A stretch of DNA of 58,792 bases from Spizellomyces punctatus DAOM BR117. Lineage: Eukaryota > Chytridiomycota > Chytridiomycetes > Spizellomycetales > Spizellomycetaceae. Where the stretch lies: assembly GCF_000182565.1 (NCBI RefSeq), contig NW_015971544.1, positions 1-58,792 on the forward strand. Direction: 5' to 3'. The translations under genes were made by a program, and so were the position numbers. The first letter of the stretch is position 1, and each line of letters opens with the position of its first letter. The notes beneath the pieces are model-generated. The model ran no database searches and was not told the DNA's origin. It was given only the letters and a program-made list of their open reading frames with translations. Positions 57,704 through 58,792 of the stretch are shown one piece after another.

Positions 57704-58792
57704 TCACTGCACAGTGCAAATGTCCCATTGCTTTCTCTTTTTGTTTTTTTTACCATTCATCCCATTATGCATCGCATTTCCACTCTCTGCACTTGCTCTT
57801 CCTGGCGCTCTCTCTGCACTTGCTCTCTGTACACCCGGCACATTGCTCACACTCGATACGAGCAGACACAACTCGCTCACTACAGCCCTCGCTTGACGCT
57901 CGCTCAACACGCTTGACCGGCAAAAGATTCCCACATCCACATTATCCCCTCTCTCGGCAATCTCCAGATCTATTTCCACGCGATGGCAATGGACAAGGTC
58001 CGACACGGGCGTCGTCTGTTGGAATGTTGCTGATGGAATGTGATCCAGCGAAGAGGCATTGACCTGAATAGCATCACGATAATGAGTATCTTTGGTTCTT
58101 TTGCATGCCTTTATAAACGAAAAATCTCACCTCTATGGCGTTAAACACTTTTTCCTCGTCTCCACCCTTTTGCTCAGCAGGAAACTTTAGGTAATTCACA
58201 ACAGTATTACTCTTTGCACTCGGCACCCACTCGAGCACCTCCCGCATCTCCACCTGCGCCATCCCACTCATTCTCACCAACTCGTCCTGAATCTCTCGAG
58301 CAACCTCCATCAAATCCCTCCCAGCATCTCTCGTCTTGAACGGCACAATGTTAAAGCAAGGCGCAACCATGACATTGATTCCATCTACTGGCACCGTCCG
58401 CCCAGAATGGTACAATCCAAACACCGGGTCCCGCACGCCCGTCATCTTGGACGCCAAGTGAGACCATGCTGCGAGAAACAGAGCGTGCAAGGTGATGCCG
58501 TGCCGTTTGCACACGGCTTCATAGTCGGTTACATGGACGAGTGCGTTCCGCACGACGAGGCGGGTTTGGTGACGGGTGCGGAACCAGGTGCGGTTGCGGG
58601 GTGTCACGAGGGTCGGTTGGCTGTCCTTGAGCAGCCTTTTCCAATACGTTTCGAGGTCTGTCTTGTCTTGATTATACACGTATTCCACAAAGGCCTTTGG
58701 TGATGGTACAGCCTCATTGGCAGGTCCGTCGACAGGTGCGTCGACTCGCGCTGATGCTTCAACTACTACGGATGCACCGACTTGTTGCATCG
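57704..58792 (-). CDS. Non-ribosomal peptide synthetase, C-terminal condensation domain (5' partial)
   Basis: Two exons, complement(57704-58063) and complement(58131 to beyond 58792), with an in-phase 67-nt intron. The visible part is the second half of a condensation domain: LHALFLAAWSHLASKMTG, FGLYHSGRT, MVAPCFNIVPF and SNTVVNYL, then a terminal stretch ending in Lys/Arg-rich sequence. The FGLYHSGR and PCFNIVPF motifs are typical of fungal C domains in siderophore synthetases of the SidC/Sib1 type, which build hydroxamate siderophores. The HHxxxDG active site would lie upstream, outside the window. The product and domain number cannot be known from this piece. No adenylation or carrier domain follows, so this C domain ends the protein. 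Confidence 0.85.

Noticed and set aside
54838-58792. A confirmed siderophore biosynthetic cluster
   Set aside because: Only the end of one condensation domain and a general esterase are visible; the defining genes, if any, lie outside the window.

Overview
The window is one end of a linear chromosome of a zoosporic (chytrid-like) fungus. It opens with about 485 bp of (CCCTAA)n telomere repeat. The genes carry many short introns (about 50-90 nt, GT..AG). Fungal content includes relics of a LysM/CBM18/GH18 chitinase, a fungal-type NRPS, Cdc42 and several secreted proteins. A full-length gene for the ciliary protein CFAP57 implies a flagellated life stage. I reconstructed introns by hand from splice sites, reading phase and family motifs; a genus cannot be named from this sequence.

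Telomere-proximal zone (0.5-18.6 kb): gene-poor and decayed. It holds a broken LysM-CBM18-GH18 chitinase (minus strand, 6.6-3.4 kb), a near-intact membrane or GPI protein gene with one frameshift (7.1-8.9 kb), a bulb-lectin fragment (8.9-9.5 kb), an intact membrane-anchored SGNH hydrolase (10.9-12.5 kb), an inverted repeat (9.7-10.0 versus 14.0-14.2 kb), an F-box gene (14.5-15.9 kb) followed by interstitial TTAGGG repeats, and an MFS-transporter relic (16.4-16.9 kb).

Housekeeping core (18.6-43.8 kb): dense, intact genes. In order these are a CHY/RING E3 ligase with an extra C-terminal zinc ribbon, an alkaline ceramidase, a secreted glycoprotein of unknown role, an NSUN-type RNA m5C methyltransferase with a 9-nt microexon, CFAP57, an unknown four-helix membrane protein, a tRNA-Thr, Cdc42, an RNF216/TRIAD3-type RBR E3 ligase, a Pro/Tyr-rich single-pass membrane protein, and a PrpF-family isomerase.

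Accessory right part (43.8-58.8 kb): several families of tandem repeats, a second identical tRNA-Thr in the opposite orientation, a Thr-rich surface protein with a barwin-like N-terminus and nine repeats, a second F-box paralogue with an apparent frameshift, an HSL-type alpha/beta hydrolase, and the 3' end of an NRPS whose condensation domain resembles those of siderophore synthetases.

The genes do not form one pathway. Themes that recur are ubiquitin ligation (CHY-RING, RBR, two F-box paralogues), cell-surface and wall-active proteins (chitinase relic, lectin relic, barwin/Thr-rich protein, GPI-type proteins), and subtelomeric duplication followed by decay. I found no clearly new multi-gene system. 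The strongest leads are the NSUN microexon encoding the catalytic cysteine, the F-box paralogue family, and the Thr-rich barwin protein.
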